This document shows positions 8,852 to 17,194 of a DNA stretch of 64,000 bases, piece by piece. The notes under the pieces are model-generated. The model was not told the origin of the DNA. It ran no database searches and was given only the letters and a program-made list of their open reading frames with translations. Origin of the DNA: Agathobaculum sp. Marseille-P7918 (GTDB lineage: Bacteria > Bacillota > Clostridia > Oscillospirales > Butyricicoccaceae); the NCBI RefSeq assembly GCF_900625105.1, contig NZ_UYYD01000002.1, positions 372,001 through 436,000 on the forward strand, in the 5' to 3' direction. A program made the position numbers and the translations under genes. Numbering within the stretch: the first letter of the stretch is position 1; each line of letters begins with the position of its first letter.

Positions 8852-8926
8852 TTGCAAAACTCCCTTGTGCCGTATTTGGCGGCTTGCACAAAGCCGCGGA
8901 AGCCGATATAATAATGTTACATTACT

Positions 8927-8955
8927 ATATTACACGATTTATCGCAAATGTACAA
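8927..8955 (-). promoter_or_regulatory. Promoter of ackA
   Basis: On the minus strand, TTGTAC (8955-8950) and TAATAT (8932-8927) are separated by 17 bp, in an AT-rich gap between the divergent genes ackA and tmcAL. Confidence 0.65.
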
Positions 8956-9007
8956 GCCAAATTTTAGGCCGTGCCCTTGTTCATTTGCAATTTGAAGGAG
9001 CCTGTTT

Positions 9008-10213
9008 ATGACCGTCTGCGGCGTTGTTGCCGAATACAATCCCTTCCACGCGGGACACGCGCACCATCTGGCCGAAACCCGCCGCGCGCTGGGCGCGGAC
9101 ACGGCTATTGTGTGCGCCATGAGCGGCAATTTCGTCCAGCGCGGCGACCTTGCCATTTTGGAAAAGTACCGCCGGGCTGCGGCCGCGGTGCAAAGCGGCG
9201 CCGACCTTGTGCTGGAAACGCCGCTGTCCGCCTGCCTGTGGTCGGCGTCCGGCTTTGCATTCGGCGCGGTGCACCTGCTGGACGCGCTCGGATGCGTCAC
9301 ACACCTGTCTTTCGGCGCGGAACACGCCGACCTTGCGCTGCTGCGCCGCGCGGCCGACCTGTCGCGCGCACAGGGCGTGCACGCAGACACGCTCAAGCAG
9401 GCTCTCGCGGCCGGTCTGCCCTATGCCGCGGCCGTGCAGCAGGCGGTCGCCTGCACCGACCCGGAGGCCGGCGCGCTGCTTCAAAGCCCGAACAACACGC
9501 TTGCGGTCGAATATCTGTGCGCGCTGGACACGCTGCAAAGCGCCATACAGCCGCTTGCCATCCCACGCGCGGGCGGCGCGCATGACAGCGATCTGCCCGC
9601 GGACGGCCTGCCCTCCGCCTCCTATCTGCGCAAGCGAATCGCGCAAGGGGAAATCGACGCCTGTCGCCCACTCATGCCGGAAGCGTCGTTTGCCGTGCTC
9701 CGGCAGGCCATCGACGACCGGGAAGCCCCGGTCACGCGGCAAACAGTCGATCAAGCGATTCTGGCGCACCTGCGGCGGCTCCGTCCGGACGACCTTGCCC
9801 GCTATTGCGGCGGCGACGGGCTGGAAAACCGCCTGTGGGAAGCGATCCGCGACAATACGAATGTTGCGGCCGTTTGTTCCGCCGCGCAGACCCGCCGTTA
9901 CCCGCTCGCGCGGGTGCGCCGCGCGCTCCTGCGCGCGTGGCTCGACCTGCCGAACACCGTCCCGCCGACGGCGGACTATGTCCGCGTTCTGGCGGTTGGC
10001 GCGCGCGGCCGCGACGTCCTGCGGCGCATGAAGGATACCTGCGCGCTGCCGGTCATCGTCAAACCGGTCACCGAGCGCACACTGCCGGACGCATTGCAGC
10101 CCGCCCTTGCGCACGATGCGCTCGCGGACGATCTGTACGCCCTCGCCTACCTCGATCCCGCGCTGCGCGTGGGCGGCGGGCGATACCGCAAAACCCCGTT
10201 CTGTCTGGAATGA
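9008..10213 (+). CDS. tmcAL: tRNA(Met) cytidine acetate ligase TmcAL
   Basis: Activates acetate with ATP and acetylates the wobble cytidine (C34) of elongator tRNA-Met, which protects decoding of AUG. The 401-aa protein is the usual length. It carries the nucleotidyltransferase-fold signature AEYNPFHAGH near residue 8, then GNFVQRGD and QSPNNTLAVEY, the conserved family motifs. A GAAGGAG ribosome binding site precedes the ATG. It is divergent from ackA, whose product acetate is its substrate. Confidence 0.93.
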   Translation: MTVCGVVAEYNPFHAGHAHHLAETRRALGADTAIVCAMSGNFVQRGDLAILEKYRRAAAAVQSGADLVLETPLSACLWSASGFAFGAVHLLDALGCVTHLSFGAEHADLALLRRAADLSRAQGVHADTLKQALAAGLPYAAAVQQAVACTDPEAGALLQSPNNTLAVEYLCALDTLQSAIQPLAIPRAGGAHDSDLPADGLPSASYLRKRIAQGEIDACRPLMPEASFAVLRQAIDDREAPVTRQTVDQAILAHLRRLRPDDLARYCGGDGLENRLWEAIRDNTNVAAVCSAAQTRRYPLARVRRALLRAWLDLPNTVPPTADYVRVLAVGARGRDVLRRMKDTCALPVIVKPVTERTLPDALQPALAHDALADDLYALAYLDPALRVGGGRYRKTPFCLE

Positions 10214-10252
10214 CTCATACCAATAGAAAAATGATTTTGGGAGGGGAAAACG

Positions 10253-10474
10253 ATGATGCAATGTCCTTACTGCGGAAAAGAAATGCTCGACGGCAAGCTG
10301 CTGGGCGACCACAAGGCGCTGCGATGGCAGCCGCACGACAAAAAAATGCTGTTCGGCCTGTGGGCCTGCGGAGGACTGACCGTCGGCTCCCATACCCCCA
10401 CGCAGCGCGCCGAAGCGCGTGCGTGGCATTGCTCCTACTGCAAAAAGCTGGTCATTGATCTGGAAAACTGCTGA
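10253..10474 (+). CDS. Small zinc-ribbon protein (PF20097 / DUF6487-like)
   Basis: 73-aa protein with two CxxC knuckles (CPYC at the N-terminus, CSYC near residue 61), which should bind one zinc. The central part resembles small clostridial proteins annotated PF20097. Function unknown. A GGGAGGGG ribosome binding site is present. Two consecutive ATG codons leave the start ambiguous by one residue. A short GC hairpin (GACGGC AAA GCCGTC, 10483-10497) follows, with only a weak T tail. Confidence 0.72.
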   Translation: MMQCPYCGKEMLDGKLLGDHKALRWQPHDKKMLFGLWACGGLTVGSHTPTQRAEARAWHCSYCKKLVIDLENC

Positions 10475-10516
10475 CAACCCAGACGGCAAAGCCGTCATTT
10501 ACTAGCACAAAAATAT

Positions 10517-10545
10517 TTGACTTTACCCCGAATTTGCCGTACAAT
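10517..10545 (+). promoter_or_regulatory. Promoter of the DUF554 gene
   Basis: TTGACT (10517-10522) and TACAAT (10540-10545) with a 17-bp spacer, a near-consensus sigma-A promoter 43 bp upstream of the ATG of the next gene. Confidence 0.8.
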
Positions 10546-10587
10546 AAATTTTAGTACACTAAAGTATCAAGAGGGGTAATACACAAC

Positions 10588-11334
10588 ATGATCGGACTTG
10601 GCACCATTGTCAACTGCGCCACCATCGCGGCCGGCACGACGCTCGGCGTTTTCCTCAAGGGCGGCCTGCCGCGGCGCTTTGAAACCACCATCATGCAGGC
10701 GCTCGGCCTGTGCACATTCTTCATCGGCATCGGCGGCGCGGTCAGCGGCCTGGTGACCGTCGAGGACGGCGCGCTTGCCACCCAGCACACCATGCTGCTC
10801 GTGCTCAGTCTGGTGCTGGGCGCGGTGGTCGGCGAGGCGCTCGACATCGAAACGCGGCTCAACGACTTCGGCTCGTGGTGCCAGACCCGTTTTTCCGGCA
10901 GCAGCGAGGACGGCAAGTTCGTGCAGGGCTTTGTTGCCGCGTCCCTGCTGTTCTGCGTGGGCGCGATGGCGATCGTCGGCGCGCTCGAGGACGGCCTGAA
11001 CGGCGACCCGTCCATCCTGATCGCAAAAGCCGTGCTCGACGGCGTTTCGTCCGTGATTTTCGCCGCCTCGCTCGGCAAGGGCGTTTACCTGTCCATCCTG
11101 CCGCTGCTTATCTATCAGGGCGGCATCACGCTGCTGGCGCGGTTCATCCGCCCGTGGCTGACCGATGCGCTGATCTCGCAGGTGTCCTGCATCGGCTCGG
11201 TGCTGATCTTCGCGATCGGCTTTAACCTAATGTTCGACAAAAAGGTCAAGGTCGGCAACCTGCTGCCCGCCGTGCTCTTCCCGATCATCTTCTTTTTCCT
11301 TGCGCGGATCTTCCCCGCGCTGGGCACACTATAA
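10588..11334 (+). CDS. DUF554 family membrane protein (YdfK/YqgA-like)
   Basis: 248-aa polytopic membrane protein with about seven spans. It begins MIGLGTIVNCATIAAGTTLG, the family's characteristic N-terminus, followed by a conserved loop GEALDIE. DUF554 proteins are widespread inner-membrane proteins without an established function; transport has been suggested. It has its own promoter and a GAGGGG ribosome binding site, and ends at a shared bidirectional terminator. Confidence 0.85.
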   Translation: MIGLGTIVNCATIAAGTTLGVFLKGGLPRRFETTIMQALGLCTFFIGIGGAVSGLVTVEDGALATQHTMLLVLSLVLGAVVGEALDIETRLNDFGSWCQTRFSGSSEDGKFVQGFVAASLLFCVGAMAIVGALEDGLNGDPSILIAKAVLDGVSSVIFAASLGKGVYLSILPLLIYQGGITLLARFIRPWLTDALISQVSCIGSVLIFAIGFNLMFDKKVKVGNLLPAVLFPIIFFFLARIFPALGTL

Positions 11335-11382
11335 AAATCGCGCCCTTGCGCGCATCAATCCGCAGCTCTGTGAGCGGCATCG

Positions 11383-11446
11383 CAAAGTCGAGCTTTGCCC
11401 GACTTTGTGATACCATCAGTCTCGATGGAAACTGTAGTTTTCATCG
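11383..11446. repeat. Two tandem inverted repeats in a convergent gap
   Basis: Two back-to-back palindromes lie between the DUF554 gene and the terminator. The first is CAAAGTCG / CGACTTTG with a 9-base loop (11383-11407). The second is CGATGGAAACT / AGTTTTCATCG with a 2-base loop and one G-T pair (11423-11446). Neither has a T tail of its own. They may be an intergenic repeat or fold with the adjoining terminator. Confidence 0.5.
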
Positions 11447-11480
11447 AAAAAAAGAGGAGGCTTTTGCCTCCTCTTTTTTT
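11447..11480. terminator. Bidirectional terminator
   Basis: The perfect stem GAGGAGGC / GCCTCCTC with loop TTTT is flanked by seven A on one side and seven T on the other. It serves the DUF554 gene (plus) and, because the T run overlaps its stop, the PTS-like permease gene (minus). Confidence 0.9.
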
Positions 11481-12567
11481 ATAGTGTCATGTCGCCGTCC
11501 TTGACCCAGCCGATACGGCGCAGCACCATGTTGATCAGCGGGCACAGCACCGCGGGCAGCACAAACGAGATCAGCACCAGCCCGATCCAGTCCTGTGCGG
11601 TGACCGCCGCCTTGACGCCGGCCGCCACATCGTCCAGCCAGCCGGTATACACGCCGATCTGGCCGACCAGACCGCAAGTGCCCATGCCGGAGGACACCGG
11701 CGGGCCGTTCATCTCCAGCCGGAACAGGCAGGTCGCGATCGGCCCGGTGATGGCCGAAGTGAGGATTGGCGCGATCCAGATGCGCGGATTTTTGACGATA
11801 TTGCCCATTTGCAGCATGGACGTGCCGATGCCCTGCGACACCAGACCGCCCCAACGGTTTTCGCGGAAGGACATAACCGCAAAGCCGACCATCTGCGCGC
11901 AGCAGCCCGCGACCGCCGCGCCGCCGGCCAAACCGGTCAGACCGAGCGCCGCGCAGATCGCCGCCGAGGAAATCGGCAGCGTCAGCGCGATGCCGACCAG
12001 CACGGATACCAGAATGCCCATCAGGAAGGGCTGCAAATTGGTCGCCCACATGATGAGCGCGCCCACCTGCATGGCCGCGGCGCCAAGCGCGGGCGCCCAC
12101 CAGGCCGCCAGCGCCACACCCACGCCGATGGTCACAAGCGGCGTCACGAGGATGTCGATGCGCGTCTCCCCGGCGACCGCCTTGCCGACCTCGGCCGCGA
12201 TGATCGCCACAAACAGCACCGCGAGCGGTCCGCCCGCGCCACCCAGCGCGTTGGACGCAAAGCCCACGGAAATCAGCGAAAACAGCACGAGCGGCGGACA
12301 GTGCAGCGCATATCCGATCGCGACCGCCATCGCCGGGCCGCTCATCGCGGAGGCCAGTCCGCCCACCGTGTACGCCACGTCGTTGACCGTCGCCACCGAC
12401 ATGGTCAAAAACGGGATGCCCAACTGCTTGCCCACCGTGTCAATGATCGTGCCGATCAGCAGCGAACAGAACAGGCCCTGCGCCATTGCGCCGAGCGCGT
12501 CAATGCCGTACCGCTTAACCGAAATCACGATATCCTTTCGTTTGAGAAATTCTTTTACCTTGTCCAT
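11479..12567 (-). CDS. PTS transporter subunit IIC-like membrane protein (PTS_EIIC_2 family)
   Basis: 362-aa very hydrophobic protein with about ten spans, rich in Gly and Ala. It opens with a short basic cytoplasmic segment, then FLTMSVATVNDVAYTVGGLASAM and a series of Gly-rich loops including SNALGGAGGP and NGPPVSSGMGTCGLVGQ. These match the PTS_EIIC_2 group, which resembles sugar PTS IIC domains but is usually encoded without IIA or IIB partners. None is found nearby. The transported compound is unknown and phosphorylating transport is not shown. Confidence 0.78.
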   Translation of the reverse strand: MDKVKEFLKRKDIVISVKRYGIDALGAMAQGLFCSLLIGTIIDTVGKQLGIPFLTMSVATVNDVAYTVGGLASAMSGPAMAVAIGYALHCPPLVLFSLISVGFASNALGGAGGPLAVLFVAIIAAEVGKAVAGETRIDILVTPLVTIGVGVALAAWWAPALGAAAMQVGALIMWATNLQPFLMGILVSVLVGIALTLPISSAAICAALGLTGLAGGAAVAGCCAQMVGFAVMSFRENRWGGLVSQGIGTSMLQMGNIVKNPRIWIAPILTSAITGPIATCLFRLEMNGPPVSSGMGTCGLVGQIGVYTGWLDDVAAGVKAAVTAQDWIGLVLISFVLPAVLCPLINMVLRRIGWVKDGDMTL

Positions 12568-12633
12568 AAAACCCCTTCTTTGCCGCGTGGCGCGGCCATC
12601 TGTCTATTTTGCTGTCAAGACAACTTATGCCCC

Positions 12634-12663
12634 ATTATATCATAAATTTGCCGTCGCGCACAA
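12634..12663 (-). promoter_or_regulatory. Promoter of the PTS_EIIC_2-like gene
   Basis: On the minus strand, TATAAT (12639-12634) stands 18 bp downstream of TTGTGC (12663-12658). The -10 is perfect, the -35 weak. Confidence 0.55.
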
Positions 12664-12700
12664 CTTTTTTGTCCGATCCGGCCCTTTCCACCGCACAAAG

Positions 12701-12741
12701 AAAAGCGCGCACAAACCCAAACGGTTTGTGCGCGCTTTTTT
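12701..12741. terminator. Terminator after the MATE transporter gene
   Basis: A long stem (AAAAGCGCGCACAAACC pairing with GGTTTGTGCGCGCTTTT around a 5-base loop) lies 10 bp past the stop of the minus-strand MATE gene. A and T runs at both ends allow termination in both directions. Confidence 0.88.
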
Positions 12742-12750
12742 CCGGCCGGA

Positions 12751-14118
12751 TCAGGCGGTTTGCTCCGCCGCTTTGGGGAACACCCGCCGCCGCACCACAA
12801 AATAGCACACCAGATGCGCGCAGATGGTCAGTGCCCACGAGATCGGATAGGACACATAGAGCGAAAACAGCGTGTGCTGCCACTGGAACACGGTGAAAAT
12901 CCAGATGATTCGGAACACGCACGCGCCCGCCAGCGACACCAGCATCGGCAGGATGGAATACCCAAGGCCGCGCACGCTGCCCGCGACCACGTCCATCATG
13001 CCGCACAGGCAATAGGTGACGCTGACCACGCCCAGACGCATCATGCCGTAGGAGATGACCTCCGCGTCGGTCGAGTAAATGCCCAGCAGTGTCTGGCCGA
13101 GCAGGTGCGCGCCGTTGCCCAGCACCAAGCCGATCAGCATGACCAGCACAAAACAGCGCACGAGCACCTGATCAATGCGGTGATACTGCTTCGCGCCGAG
13201 GTTCTGGCTGGTGAAGCTGAGCGAGGTCTGGTACAGTGCGTTCATCGAGGTGTAGACAAAGCCCTCGATATTGCTGGCCGCCGTGTTGCCCGCGACCACG
13301 ATCGCGCCGAACGAGTTGATTGACGACTGAATCAGCACGTTGGAGATGTTGAAGATCACGCTTTGCAGGCCCGCAGGCAGGCCGACCTGCATGATGCGCA
13401 CAAACTTTTCCCGATGAAACCGCAGCCGCTTGAGGTTGACATGGCACATGCCGTCCATCCGCGTCAGGCACAGCACGATCAGCACCGCCGAGATCACCTG
13501 CGCGATCACGGTCGCCGTGGCGACGCCCGCCACGCCCATGTGCAGCACGATCACGAAAAACAGGTTGCACACCACGTTGACCGCGCCCGAAAACAGCAGA
13601 AAATACAGCGGTCGCCGGGTGTCGCCCACCGCGCGCAGAATCGCTGCGCCGAAGTTATACAGCATGGTCGCCGGCATGCCGACAAAATAGATGCGCATGT
13701 ACAGCACGGCCTGATCGAGCACCTCGGTCGGCGTTGCCATCCATTCCAGCATGGGCCGCGCCAGACCGATACCCGCGACGATCAGGATGATGCCGCCGCC
13801 CACCGCGGTGATCAGCGCGGTCTGCACGGTTTCCTGCGCATCGTCAAAGTCGTTTGCGCCGCAAAAGCGCGCCACCAGCACGTTCGCGCCCACCGAAATG
13901 CCGATGAAAAAGTTGACCAGCAGGTTGATCAGCGAACTGGTCGAGCCGACCGCCGCCATCGCGTGGCTGCCCGCGTACCGTCCGACCACGATGATGTCCG
14001 CCGCGTTGAACAACAGCTGCAGCACGCCCGAGCAGATCAGTGGGAACGCGAACAGCAGGATGCGGCTGAGCAGCGGCCCGCGCGTCATGTCGATCTCGTA
14101 CGATTTCCTCATTTCCAT
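12751..14118 (-). CDS. MATE family efflux transporter
   Basis: 455-aa protein with twelve hydrophobic spans in two MatE domains. It begins with the family's N-terminal motif DMTRGPLLSRILLFAFPLI and has AADIIVVGRYAG in the second span. MATE proteins export cationic drugs, metabolites or lipid-linked compounds in exchange for Na+ or H+. Two ATGs lie in frame (14118 and 14112); the ribosome binding sequence GGGAAAGGA suits either. It is divergent from the two-component system at 14309, so that system may control it. Confidence 0.88.
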   Translation of the reverse strand: MEMRKSYEIDMTRGPLLSRILLFAFPLICSGVLQLLFNAADIIVVGRYAGSHAMAAVGSTSSLINLLVNFFIGISVGANVLVARFCGANDFDDAQETVQTALITAVGGGIILIVAGIGLARPMLEWMATPTEVLDQAVLYMRIYFVGMPATMLYNFGAAILRAVGDTRRPLYFLLFSGAVNVVCNLFFVIVLHMGVAGVATATVIAQVISAVLIVLCLTRMDGMCHVNLKRLRFHREKFVRIMQVGLPAGLQSVIFNISNVLIQSSINSFGAIVVAGNTAASNIEGFVYTSMNALYQTSLSFTSQNLGAKQYHRIDQVLVRCFVLVMLIGLVLGNGAHLLGQTLLGIYSTDAEVISYGMMRLGVVSVTYCLCGMMDVVAGSVRGLGYSILPMLVSLAGACVFRIIWIFTVFQWQHTLFSLYVSYPISWALTICAHLVCYFVVRRRVFPKAAEQTA

Positions 14119-14138
14119 TCATCCTTTCCCTTGCAACA

Positions 14139-14167
14139 TCTTAATCCCTGCCGAAAGGCTCTGTCAA
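14139..14167 (-). promoter_or_regulatory. Promoter of the MATE gene
   Basis: On the minus strand, a perfect TTGACA (14167-14162) and a poor -10 TTAAGA (14144-14139) are separated by 17 bp. The weak -10 suggests activator dependence. Confidence 0.5.
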
Positions 14168-14186
14168 TCCTTTTCCAACAACGCTC

Positions 14187-14215
14187 TTGCCATCGGCAGA
14201 AGAATATAGTAGTAT
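14187..14215 (+). promoter_or_regulatory. Promoter of the two-component system
   Basis: TTGCCA (14187-14192) and TAGTAT (14210-14215) with a 17-bp spacer, about 95 bp upstream of the regulator start, back-to-back with the MATE promoter. Confidence 0.6.
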
Positions 14216-14308
14216 TAAAAAAAGTGCGCCTGCGCGCCTTACAATAAAAGGATTATGGGATTTTTCCGGCATCTCACCCTGCCGGGCCGCAGAAACGGAG
14301 AGAAAAAA

Positions 14309-15007
14309 TTGAAGCATACCATTCTGATCGCAGAGGACGACCGCGACATCATCGAGCTGCTGACCCTGTATCTGAGCAGCGAATTTACCGTGCAGTCGGT
14401 CACGGACGGCGCCGAGGCGCTCGAAGCCATCCGCGCGGGCGGGGTCTCGCTGGCGCTGGTGGACATCATGATGCCCGGTCTGAACGGCTATGAGCTGATC
14501 CAGCGCGTGCGCGAGTTCAGCAACCTGCCCATCATCATCCTGTCCGCCAAGAGCATGGAAACCGACAAAGTGCTCGGGCTCAACATCGGCGCGGACGCCT
14601 ACATCACCAAACCGTTCAACGCGCTCGAGGTGGTGGCCTATGTCAAGTCCGCGCTGCGGCGGTACTATCAACTGGGGGCGGACAGCGCGCCGACCGCCGC
14701 GCCGCGCGTCATCACGGTGGGCGAGCTGGAGCTGGACACGGACAAATTCGTGCTGCGCAAAAACGGCCTGATCGTGCCGCTGACCTCGACCGAGCTCAAG
14801 ATCCTCGCGGAAATGATGCGCTGCCCCGGCCGGGTGTTCACGCGCGCGCAGCTGTATGAATGTGTGGGCGGCACCTTTTACGAGAGCGACGACAACACCA
14901 TGATGGTACATATCTCCAACCTGCGCGCCAAGATCGAACACGATCCGGCATCCCCGCGCTATATCAAAACAGTCAGGGGGTTGGGCTACAAAATTGAAGA
15001 CCAATAA
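14309..15007 (+). CDS. OmpR-family response regulator
   Basis: 232-aa two-component regulator. The N-terminal receiver has the acidic pair in IAEDDRD, the phospho-acceptor D52 in LVDIMMPG, and a conserved Lys in YITKPF. The C-terminal winged-helix DNA-binding domain ends with VRGLGYKIE. I place the start at TTG 14309, because GGAGAG stands 5 bases upstream and the domain begins at once; the ATG at 14255 would add 18 unrelated residues. It overlaps the kinase gene by 14 bp. Its probable targets are the adjoining lipoprotein and dlt-like genes (inference). Confidence 0.92.
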   Translation: MKHTILIAEDDRDIIELLTLYLSSEFTVQSVTDGAEALEAIRAGGVSLALVDIMMPGLNGYELIQRVREFSNLPIIILSAKSMETDKVLGLNIGADAYITKPFNALEVVAYVKSALRRYYQLGADSAPTAAPRVITVGELELDTDKFVLRKNGLIVPLTSTELKILAEMMRCPGRVFTRAQLYECVGGTFYESDDNTMMVHISNLRAKIEHDPASPRYIKTVRGLGYKIEDQ

Positions 15008-16589
15008 ACTGCTGCTGGGCAAAAGTTTCCTGCGCACCTGCATCAGCTACTTTGTCCTGTGCTCGCTGCTGGTGTTTTTTATCAACGCCCTGCTCAACAC
15101 CTGGATCTCCGCACGGCTGGACAACGCCTTCCCCTCGCTGGGCAACATGCTGCAATACGGGGAAGCGCTCGCGCAGGACGATTTTGCCGCCATCCCCATG
15201 CGCCGCTTTAACGACTGCGCCTATATGGTGTTCGACGCGGACAGCCGTGTCCTTTATGCCTCGGACAACGAGTTCAAAGAGCATTTTCAGTCGGATGACC
15301 TGTGGATGATCAACGAATACGACTCCGATCTGTACTATACCGTGCAGGAAATGGCCGACATGCCGCGCGAAGGCTACTATTATATTGCGCTGCACCGTTT
15401 TGACGCCGAGACCGGCGAAGCGGAATTCCTCGACTACTGCATCATCGACGAAAACTACAACATCCTCGAAGGCGACCTGTTCCCCTGGCTCGATCAGCTG
15501 TCCGAACGGGAATTTGAGCTGCTGCAAGGCATTTACCAAAGCCAGTGGGAAATCTCCAAGGCCGTGTATTACACCACCGCCGGCGAGGAACGCACGCTGG
15601 TCTTTGTCTGCCCGCGTTTCACCGAAACCGCCTATCTCAACGCGCTGGAAAACGCCAACCGGCTGCTGCTGCTTTCCATCCCGATCATTCTGGCGGCCAT
15701 CCTGATGCTGGCCGTTCTGTTCCGCCGCCAGATCCGCCGCTCAATCCTGCCGCTGCACAAGGCCATCGTTGCCTACGGCGCGGGCCGACGAGTCGAAGTC
15801 AACACGGACGCGCTGCCTATCGAATTCCGGCAGGTGACCGACAGCTTCACCCATCTGCTCGACCGGCTCGAGCAGGTCAGTGCGGAAAAGCAGGCGGCCG
15901 ACGCGGACAAGCAGCGCATGCTTGCCGACCTGTCGCACGACCTGAAAACCCCGCTGACCGTCATTCAGGGCTATGCGCAGGCGCTGGTGGACGGCGTAGT
16001 GCCGCCGGACAAGCAGCGGCAATACCTTGAGACCATCTGCCGCAAGGCGTCGGACAGCACGGTGCTGATGAACTCGCTGTTCGACTACGTCCGTCTCGAG
16101 CATCCGGACTATGTGCTGCAAGCGGAGCGCGCCGACCTGTGCGAATTTTGCAAAAGCTATCTGGCGGAAAAATACCCCGAGATCGAGTCGCGCAGCTTTG
16201 TTTTGTCGCTTGACCTGCCCGAAACGCCGGTCATGGCGGCGTTCGATCCGCGCCTGCTCCGGCGGCTGCTGGAAAACCTGACCGCGAACGCGCTGCAATA
16301 CAACCCCGCCGGCACGACGCTGTTTTTCGGCCTCAAGGACGAGGCGGACCACATCTATCTGACCATTGCGGACAACGGCGTCGGCATTCCGGACGAGCTG
16401 GCCGATACGCTGTTCGAGCCGTTTGTCACCGGCAACCGCGCCCGCACCTCGGGCGGCGGCACCGGGCTGGGCATGGCGATCGTCAAAAAGGTGGCCGAAC
16501 TGCACGGCGGCTCGATCCGGCTGGTGCGGCCGCCACAGAACGGCTGGCACACCCAGTTCGAGCTGGTGCTGCCGCGATGCATCTTATAA
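14994..16589 (+). CDS. Sensor histidine kinase
   Basis: 531-aa membrane sensor kinase. A first span near residues 14-34 and a second near 220-240 bracket a ~180-residue extracytoplasmic sensor domain rich in acidic and aromatic residues. A HAMP-like linker and the HisKA helix follow, with H315 in LSHDLKTPL. The ATPase domain has LLENLTANALQYN, DNGVGIP and GGGTGLGMAI. The start is TTG 14994 inside the regulator gene, so the two are coupled. The signal is unknown. The neighbouring genes suggest cell-envelope stress or cationic peptides, an inference from context only. Confidence 0.9.
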   Translation: MKTNKLLLGKSFLRTCISYFVLCSLLVFFINALLNTWISARLDNAFPSLGNMLQYGEALAQDDFAAIPMRRFNDCAYMVFDADSRVLYASDNEFKEHFQSDDLWMINEYDSDLYYTVQEMADMPREGYYYIALHRFDAETGEAEFLDYCIIDENYNILEGDLFPWLDQLSEREFELLQGIYQSQWEISKAVYYTTAGEERTLVFVCPRFTETAYLNALENANRLLLLSIPIILAAILMLAVLFRRQIRRSILPLHKAIVAYGAGRRVEVNTDALPIEFRQVTDSFTHLLDRLEQVSAEKQAADADKQRMLADLSHDLKTPLTVIQGYAQALVDGVVPPDKQRQYLETICRKASDSTVLMNSLFDYVRLEHPDYVLQAERADLCEFCKSYLAEKYPEIESRSFVLSLDLPETPVMAAFDPRLLRRLLENLTANALQYNPAGTTLFFGLKDEADHIYLTIADNGVGIPDELADTLFEPFVTGNRARTSGGGTGLGMAIVKKVAELHGGSIRLVRPPQNGWHTQFELVLPRCIL

Positions 16590-16610
16590 AATTCCTCCGT
16601 TTGCCAAACG

Positions 16611-16646
16611 GGACAGACCCTTTTCCGGGTCTGTCCTGTTTTTTTG
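16611..16646 (+). terminator. Terminator after the histidine kinase gene
   Basis: The perfect 10-bp stem GGACAGACCC / GGGTCTGTCC with a 6-base loop is followed by TGTTTTTTTG, 21 bp past the kinase stop. It separates the two-component system from the lipoprotein gene. Confidence 0.9.
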
Positions 16647-16756
16647 TTTTCTTTAGATTTTTTAAGGTTTGCTGAAGATTGTATGAATACTGCGATAGTA
16701 TCTTAACATCAGCAAGAACAAAAGCCCCCCAAACCAACACAAAGGAGATCTTACAC

Positions 16757-17152
16757 ATGAAAACGATCAACCATAAAGCCGCAAAAGGCGTCGCTGCATT
16801 CTCTCTGGCCATGCTGATGGCACTGCCCGCACTGGCCGGCTGCTCGATGGAAAAGCCCAAGGCCGATGATGCCAAGCAGACCACCTCGCAGTCCCAGAGC
16901 ACAACGAGCAGCACCGCCAAGAGCAAGACCAGCACCCAGAAGAAGGCCGCGGTCAAGCAGTCCGGCGGCACGGCCGCTTCCAAGAAGAAGGCCACCAAGA
17001 AGGCTGCCAAGTCCACCGACAAGGCTTCTTCCACCCAGAAGGCTGCCAAGTCCACCGACAAGGCCGCTTCCACCCAGAAGTCCACGCAGTCTTCCAGCAA
17101 GACCGCTTCCACCCAGAAGGCAGCTTCCACCCAGAAGTCCGCCAGCAAGTAA
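16757..17152 (+). CDS. Lys/Ala/Ser/Thr-rich repeat lipoprotein
   Basis: 131-aa predicted lipoprotein. The signal sequence has a basic start, a hydrophobic core and lipobox L26-A27-G28-C29. The whole mature part (~100 aa) is low-complexity, made of Lys, Ala, Ser, Thr and Gln, with near-identical 13-residue repeats of the type AAKSTDKAxSTQK; it carries a large positive charge and almost no hydrophobic residues. It would be an extended, unstructured cationic chain on the outer face of the membrane. ATG 16757 has AAAGGAG upstream. It sits 42 bp before the dlt-like operon. No family recognised. Confidence 0.8.
   Translation: MKTINHKAAKGVAAFSLAMLMALPALAGCSMEKPKADDAKQTTSQSQSTTSSTAKSKTSTQKKAAVKQSGGTAASKKKATKKAAKSTDKASSTQKAAKSTDKAASTQKSTQSSSKTASTQKAASTQKSASK
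17002..17079 (+). repeat. 39-bp direct repeat (two full copies) inside the lipoprotein gene
   Basis: Near-identical 39-bp units begin at 17002 and 17041 (each starting GGCTGCCAAGTCCACCGAC) and encode the 13-residue lysine-rich repeat. Shorter partial copies (TCCACCCAGAAG) recur to 17143. Such arrays can change length by slippage. Confidence 0.85.
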
Positions 17153-17194
17153 TTTTTTCCGCCGAAACCCGGCACGGAGCAAAACGAGGTAGTT

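Noticed and set aside
8981-10498. 505-aa minus-strand frame opposite tmcAL
   Set aside because: Shadow frame: tmcAL has clear motifs and a ribosome binding site; the opposite frame has neither.
17002-17143. Short regularly spaced repeats resembling a CRISPR array
   Set aside because: They are coding repeats in the lipoprotein gene; there are no unique spacers and no cas genes.
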